A stretch of DNA of 26,156 nucleotides from an uncultured Proteiniphilum sp. (lineage in GTDB: Bacteria; Bacteroidota; Bacteroidia; Bacteroidales; Dysgonomonadaceae), in assembly GCF_937873925.1 (NCBI RefSeq), contig NZ_CALNAT010000079.1:1-26156 (forward strand). Reading direction: 5' to 3'. Made by a program: the position numbers and the translations under genes. Each line of letters begins with the position of its first letter. The stretch's first letter is position 1. This document shows positions 22,871 to 26,156 of the stretch, in pieces. The notes beneath the pieces are model-generated. The model was not told the origin of the DNA, did no database searches, and saw only the letters and a list, made by a program, of their open reading frames with translations.

Positions 22871-23854
22871 ATGATGATGAATAAATCAATGTCAAACATT
22901 CTGACGGCATTTATTCCTAACAGATCGAAAAGGGAGAAGTGGCGTGAGGAATTGGTAAAATCTGATCTATCCTTTTTGATGCGTAAGGGGCTTGCAGAGG
23001 TTATGGCAGGAGTCATCCCGCACAAAATGACGAGGAACCGATGGCGGGGAATTTTTCGTTACGGATTATTACGAGCCCTTAAACTCCGCTGGAAGGTGTA
23101 TCGGAATAGGGCGGTATCTCCGAAGCATTATCTGGCTGTCTGTGCAATAGCAAAAAACGAAGGTCCTTATTTTCAGGAATGGATAGAATGGCATCATAAT
23201 TTAGAAGTAGAGAAATTTTACATATATAACAACGAAAGTACGGATAATACCGAAGAAGTATTGGCACCTTACATCGCATCAGGCTTGGTGGAATATGTGT
23301 TTAGGAAGGGGGTGAAACAACAACTGCCAGTCTATGATGATTGCTTGGAAAAACATCGTTTGGATGCACGTTGGATTGCGTTTATTGATCTGGATGAATT
23401 CATCGTGCCGATACAAGACAAAACGATTCCACAGTTTTTGTGCCGATTCGAGGGTGCGTCTGCGGTAGAAGTTAACTGGTTGGTATATGGTAGTGGGGGA
23501 GCCAAGAAAAAAGTGGCCGGAGGGGTCATGGAGCGATTCAAAAGACATTCGGAACCAAGCCATATTTTGAACAGAAATGTGAAGAGTATTGTCAATCCAC
23601 GTCGTGTCTTTTCATTTATCGGTTGCCATGAAGTAGCAAGAATGTCCGGAAAAACTGTTGATTCGCACGGTCAATCGGTTCGAAAGAACTTCAGAGATCG
23701 CAAGCCCCAGCAGGATGTTATTCGTATCAACCATTATTCTGTAAAATCCTACGAAGAGTTTTTGAAAAAACGTGCCAGAGGTCGAGCAAGAACACTTAGC
23801 ATCCGGAATTTGGACTATTTTGAACAATTCGACCTTAATGATATAGAGGGGTGA
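22871..23854 (+). CDS. Glycosyltransferase (GT2_4/GT92-like)
   Basis: This 327-residue glycosyltransferase resembles the Glyco_tranf_2_4 and GT92 families. After a basic N-terminal region (1-85) the GT-A domain starts YLAVCAIAKNEGPYFQEWIE, then WHHNLEVEKFYIYNNESTDN, the hallmark of this family. The metal-binding acidic motif DLDEFIVP lies near residue 173. RINHYSVKSYEEFLKKRARG is the usual C-terminal block with the conserved H-Y-x-x-K-S. Such enzymes add sugars to surface polysaccharide or LPS in the cytoplasm; the donor and acceptor are unknown. Three in-frame ATGs stand at the start (22871, 22874, 22877); the first is used. It is the largest intact gene in the putative element and has no polysaccharide-cluster neighbours here. 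Confidence 0.85.
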   Translation: MMMNKSMSNILTAFIPNRSKREKWREELVKSDLSFLMRKGLAEVMAGVIPHKMTRNRWRGIFRYGLLRALKLRWKVYRNRAVSPKHYLAVCAIAKNEGPYFQEWIEWHHNLEVEKFYIYNNESTDNTEEVLAPYIASGLVEYVFRKGVKQQLPVYDDCLEKHRLDARWIAFIDLDEFIVPIQDKTIPQFLCRFEGASAVEVNWLVYGSGGAKKKVAGGVMERFKRHSEPSHILNRNVKSIVNPRRVFSFIGCHEVARMSGKTVDSHGQSVRKNFRDRKPQQDVIRINHYSVKSYEEFLKKRARGRARTLSIRNLDYFEQFDLNDIEG

Positions 23855-23880
23855 TGTTCGATGTCTTTGGATTACAATGA

Positions 23881-24030
23881 TATTCTTTATTGGTATATAG
23901 TTTCCATAAATTGAAACAAGCACTACTTCATCATTTCAGGGTTTTACCCCGTATAGATAACAACCCCATCCAACCCGAAATTGAACTGCCGGACTTATCG
24001 GCAGGAAAATATCATTTCAGTAAACTATAG
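23881..24030 (+). pseudogene. Coding-like fragment after the glycosyltransferase
   Basis: The frame from 23881 to TAG at 24028-24030 has 49 sense codons without a usable ATG. It reads YSLLVYSFHKLKQALLHHFR, then VLPRIDNNPIQPEIELPDLS, ending GKYHFSKL. The composition is like the C-terminus of a real protein. It could be a transposase or other gene tail; I do not recognise it. The rest of 23855-24136 holds nothing I can support. Confidence 0.35.
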
Positions 24031-24136
24031 GTCGATTAATAATTCAGAAATTCGGAAAGGCATTGGCTCAAAAGTTTATATATACTCTGTCCTTTAGGTA
24101 CGGGTTTTCATCGTTCTTTACTATCGCACGGATTGT

Positions 24137-24166
24137 CCGGATCACTTTCATAATAAGACACTTATC
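24137..24166 (+). other. attR-like site (duplicated tRNA-Arg 3' end)
   Basis: CCGGATCACT repeats the acceptor strand and downstream bases of tRNA-Arg exactly, and the following 20 bases match at 16 positions (AATAAG-n-CACTTATC). The T-arm and anticodon arm are not repeated. It lies 21 bases before the 3' end of the RibD-C gene. Confidence 0.65.
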
Positions 24167-24195
24167 GAATATATTCAGTGAGTGTTTTTATTTTT
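24158..24195 (+). terminator. Terminator at the attR end
   Basis: ACACT/AGTGT arms enclose the palindrome GAATATATTC, followed by TTTTATTTTT on the plus strand. The T-run overlaps the TAA of the converging RibD-C gene. It is a divergent copy of the tRNA terminator. Confidence 0.6.
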
Positions 24196-24742
24196 GGGGA
24201 ATGGGTTCATAGTAAAGAATTACTGCACCGCCACTAAAAGTTTTTGTCTTTACAAGTGTAAGAGCTATCCTGTGGTTTATATTTTTAAATAACGGCAAAC
24301 CGTTTCCTACTATAACAGGATGAACGCAAAGTTGGTATTCGTCTATAAGACTAAGTTTCGTCAAAGCCACAATCAAACCCGGACTGCCGACAAAAATATC
24401 TTTACCCGATTGCTGTTTGAGTTCTAAAACTTCTTCTTCAAGGTCTCGGGTTGCCAACTTTGTACTTTTCCAATCTACATTTTTAAGCGTGTGAGAAAAA
24501 ACAATTTTCGGTGTTTTGTCCATTACAATAGCAAAGTCATCCATTGATTTTTCACCCGAAGGATTTTCTACAAGAGTCCGCCAAAATTCCATAAGTTGAT
24601 AGGTTATCCTGCCATATAGAACGGTGCCTGCCTTACTTAACAAGTCAGCGTAATGTTGATGTATTTCTTCATCTGGAATTATTGCTGTATGGTCGCAAAA
24701 ACCGTCAAGTGTCATATTGATTGCTGCAATTACTTTTCTCAT
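24188..24742 (-). CDS. Dihydrofolate-reductase-like protein (RibD C-terminal domain family)
   Basis: This 184-residue protein has one RibD_C/DHFR-like domain, as in the YyaP/YwjB group. The start MRKVIAAINMTLDGFCDHTA is the typical first strand and loop. GTVLYGRITYQLMEFWRTL carries the G-R-x-T-Y nucleotide-binding pattern; KIVFSHTLKNVDWKSTKL, SGKDIFVGSPGLIVALTKLS, IDEYQLCVHPVIVGNGLPLF and a terminal GAVILYYEPI complete the fold. Members bind NADPH, but the physiological substrate is generally unknown. It lies 21 bases after the DUF1801 gene on the same strand and is probably co-transcribed. The spacing from the attR hairpin is so tight that the stop codon overlaps the terminator. Confidence 0.88.
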   Translation of the reverse strand: MRKVIAAINMTLDGFCDHTAIIPDEEIHQHYADLLSKAGTVLYGRITYQLMEFWRTLVENPSGEKSMDDFAIVMDKTPKIVFSHTLKNVDWKSTKLATRDLEEEVLELKQQSGKDIFVGSPGLIVALTKLSLIDEYQLCVHPVIVGNGLPLFKNINHRIALTLVKTKTFSGGAVILYYEPIPQK

Positions 24743-24763
24743 ATTTTGCTTTGTCAGATGTGT

Positions 24764-25159
24764 TTAGTCGTTTCGTGATTTGATGCCTTGTTCTTTGAGT
24801 TTTATTATGCCTGTCCTGTATAAGTCAAGTGCTTTTTGCAAGATGCTTTCAATAGTCTTTATGGGTAAATCTTTGTTCGGATTAATCCTAAGAATCTTCA
24901 TTCTTGTACGGTTGCCTTCTTCCAAATCGGGATGATCCAGGTATTTTCCTTCCACCATTAGAATATATGGTTCGTCTGTCTTTTTATCTATCCACAAATA
25001 GCAAAACATCTTTTTCTTATAGCAGAAACAGGGCATTCCCCACTTTTGCGTCTCAGTAATATTTATATCCTGATTAAGAATAATGTCCCGTAATGCAAAC
25101 AAGCAACTCTTGTTTGGCTCTTCTTTATTCAGATAATAGTCATGAAGCTGCTCAATCAT
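24764..25159 (-). CDS. DUF1801 (YdhG-like) protein
   Basis: This 131-residue protein has a DUF1801 fold: MIEQLHDYYLNKEEPNKSCL, then FALRDIILN, TETQKWGMPCFCYKKKMFCY, DEPYILMVEGKYLDHPDLEE, RMKILRINPNKDLPIKTIES. The family is small and cytoplasmic, with no established biochemical function. An ATG at 25228 would add 23 residues, but that extension (MSVILARLQLQPKR) does not fit the family and overlaps debris of the duplicated region, so I start at the ATG at 25159. It is followed after 21 bases by the RibD-C gene, so the two probably share a transcript. No -7 box is evident upstream. Confidence 0.87.
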   Translation of the reverse strand: MIEQLHDYYLNKEEPNKSCLFALRDIILNQDINITETQKWGMPCFCYKKKMFCYLWIDKKTDEPYILMVEGKYLDHPDLEEGNRTRMKILRINPNKDLPIKTIESILQKALDLYRTGIIKLKEQGIKSRND

Positions 25160-25246
25160 TTTTTCTATTTTACAGCAATTAAAAAGTCGTTTGGGTTGCA
25201 ACTGCAACCGGGCCAGAATTACTGACATTATAGATTACCGGCATTT

Positions 25247-25413
25247 ACCCTCTTTAAAGCCCATTTCTAGGGTTTTTCAAGGTCGTCAAGCGTATCGAAA
25301 GTTAGGATCATATCAACCTGCACTTTGTTTTTCTTTCGGAATAAATTTGTTTTCCCACAAGTTTTGAGAATGTGGAATTCATCGTTCCGTTTTCATCACA
25401 AAATCCGTCTTTT
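25247..25413 (-). pseudogene. Duplicated, frameshifted tail of the SRPBCC gene
   Basis: This 167-nt stretch aligns with 25855-26023, the 3' half of the SRPBCC gene, with identical blocks such as CGTCAAGCGTATCGAAA and TTTTCATCACAAAATCCGTC. Compared with the intact copy it has a 1-base loss near 25271, a 1-base gain in the T-run near 25330 and a 2-base loss near 25368, so it cannot encode the same protein. It is in the same orientation as the intact gene. Confidence 0.85.
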
Positions 25414-25667
25414 ATATGGGGCTTGTTTTTATATCGCGTGTTGGCTGCCAATTTTTCACATAGCTCAACCGGATAATGCAACAATGTGGCTCCTGTTCCC
25501 TGAATCATGATAATCGTTTCATCAGAGGTGTCACCAAAAGATTCATAAGCGATAGTTATTCCATTTACCCTTACTTTCCCTGGTTGAGCCCTAATATTGC
25601 CCGTTGTCAAAATGGATGTCAGGCAAATAAAAAATAATAGCCTGATTGATAAAAAATTTGAAGTCAT
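25308..25667 (-). pseudogene. Hybrid ORF: alpha/beta-hydrolase N-terminus joined to SRPBCC debris
   Basis: This ORF encodes 119 residues. Residues 1-~84 are the start of an exported alpha/beta hydrolase: a signal peptide (MTSNFLSIRLLFFICLTSIL, ending RAQ), then VRVNGITIAYESFGDTSDET and IIMIQGTGATLLHYPVELCE with the H-G-like oxyanion text Q-G-T-G. It stops after KLAANTRYKNKPHI, before the nucleophile elbow. From ~85 it becomes KDGFCDENGTMNS, the exact text of the SRPBCC gene, then shifts frame and ends. The catalytic triad is absent, so it cannot be an active hydrolase. It lies between the two SRPBCC copies. Confidence 0.8.
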
Positions 25668-25685
25668 AATAACATATATCCGTTC

Positions 25686-25711
25686 TTACTATTAATGATG
25701 ACTAATAGTAA
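25686..25711. promoter_or_regulatory. Perfect 9-bp inverted repeat upstream of the hydrolase fragment
   Basis: TTACTATTA and TAATAGTAA are separated by 8 bases. The repeat lies 19-44 bases upstream of the hydrolase ATG (25667), a location suited to a dimeric repressor. No regulator gene is adjacent. Confidence 0.45.
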
Positions 25712-25800
25712 ATTTATAAATTCGTTGTCCTGGTTGTTCCAGTTAAACTCCGGTCTTGCTAAACAGTATTCATTTTTTGTCGCAGAAACTACACAGCAAT

Positions 25801-26156
25801 TTATTTTTTTAAAGTTGATAATAATTCGTCCAACTGCTCTAATCCCATTGTCATACCCTCTTTAAAGCCCATTTCTATGGTTGTTTCAAGGTCGTCAAGC
25901 GTATCGAAAATAAGTATCATATCAACCTGCACTTTGTTTTCTTTCGGAATAAAGTTGTTTTCCCATAAATTTTGAGGGAATGCAGAGTTCATTGTTCCGT
26001 TTTCATCACAAAATCCGTCTTTTGCAGTAAATGATTTTTCTTTCTCAATAGTAATGTACGAAGCTTTACTCCAATGCTTTTCCCCTTCGGGGCCTACCAT
26101 TGCATAATGCCAAAATCCGCCTTCCCGAAAATCCATTGTTTTGGTTTCTGCTCTCC
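25801..26156 (-). CDS. SRPBCC/AHSA1-family protein, 3' part (runs off the window)
   Basis: The frame is open from the window edge to TAA at 25801-25803, giving about 118 residues. The visible part is the C-terminal two-thirds of an SRPBCC (START/Bet v1-like, AHSA1-type) domain: EGGFWHYAMVGPEGEKHWSK, then ASYITIEKEKSF, KDGFCDENGTMNSAFPQNLW, VDMILIFDTLDDLETTIEMG, and the long C-terminal helix EGMTMGLEQLDELLSTLKK. The domain binds hydrophobic ligands; AHSA1-like proteins in bacteria often accompany ArsR regulators, but none is visible. Codons before the Met at 26136 (RAETKT) are still in frame and family-like, so the true start lies beyond the window. Its 3' half is duplicated at 25247-25413. 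Confidence 0.88.
   Translation of the reverse strand, partial: RAETKTMDFREGGFWHYAMVGPEGEKHWSKASYITIEKEKSFTAKDGFCDENGTMNSAFPQNLWENNFIPKENKVQVDMILIFDTLDDLETTIEMGFKEGMTMGLEQLDELLSTLKK

Larger units (their letters stand above)
19901..24166. mobile_element. Decayed tRNA-Arg-targeted integrative element (~4.2 kb)
   Basis: The interval lies between the 3' end of tRNA-Arg and a second copy of that end at 24137-24166. It has a truncated tyrosine recombinase, several ORFs under 45 codons, a HEAT-like gene, a GNAT gene within inverted repeats, and a glycosyltransferase. It is visibly more AT-rich and more poorly packed than the sequence before it. No relaxase, replication or conjugation gene is present. 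The remnant interpretation is inference from the att duplication plus the recombinase. Confidence 0.65.

Noticed and set aside
25160..25228. Upstream ATG adding 23 residues to the DUF1801 protein
   Set aside because: The extension does not fit the family and lies in rearranged sequence beside the SRPBCC duplication.

Overview
The window reads as chromosome of a member of the Bacteroidales (Bacteroidota), probably near Parabacteroides, Dysgonomonas or Proteiniphilum; the genus is a guess. The support is a SusC/SusD polysaccharide-utilization operon, lipoproteins with acidic residues after the lipidated Cys, promoters of the Bacteroidota type (-7 box TAnnTTTG, -33 box TTTG), weak Shine-Dalgarno signals, and a tRNA gene without an encoded CCA.

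Left part (1-8034), housekeeping. It holds the 3' end of an unrecognised gene, a MORN-repeat exported protein, a PiT phosphate transporter with a fused PhoU-like tail, a small exported carboxypeptidase-regulatory-like protein (minus), glmS (minus), a 56-residue two-helix membrane protein that is easy to miss, and gdhA, closed by a perfect 17-bp hairpin terminator. glmS and gdhA use glutamine and make glutamate, respectively. glmS appears to have a leader of about 260 nt containing a ~127-nt element. A second copy of that element, about 85% identical over 94 aligned positions, lies 10 kb away at 15827-15933.

Middle part (8081-19591), sugar uptake. A minus-strand operon runs IPT/TIG plus NHL-like lipoprotein, SusC, SusD, DUF1735/DUF4361-like lipoprotein. 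It takes up a glycan at the outer membrane, but no glycoside hydrolase or lyase lies beside it in the window. A divergent XRE regulator follows, then a second minus-strand pair: a Tat-exported Gfo/Idh/MocA oxidoreductase and a GntP-type sugar-acid symporter.

Right part (19835-26156), accessory. A tRNA-Arg(TCT) gene is followed by about 4.2 kb of patchy, AT-rich DNA. It holds a HEAT-like protein, a nested inverted-repeat structure beside a GNAT acetyltransferase, a truncated tyrosine recombinase, several very short ORFs and a glycosyltransferase. It ends in a second copy of the tRNA 3' end (24137-24166), so it looks like a decayed tRNA-targeted integrative element. Beyond it lie a RibD-C/DHFR-like protein, a DUF1801 protein, a hybrid ORF formed where an alpha/beta-hydrolase start meets a duplicated, frameshifted SRPBCC tail, and the intact SRPBCC gene running off the window.

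The three observations most worth following up are the dispersed glmS-leader element, the tRNA-flanked island with its duplicated att site, and the nested palindrome/cassette-like unit around the GNAT gene. No known defence system, CRISPR array or complete transposon was recognised.
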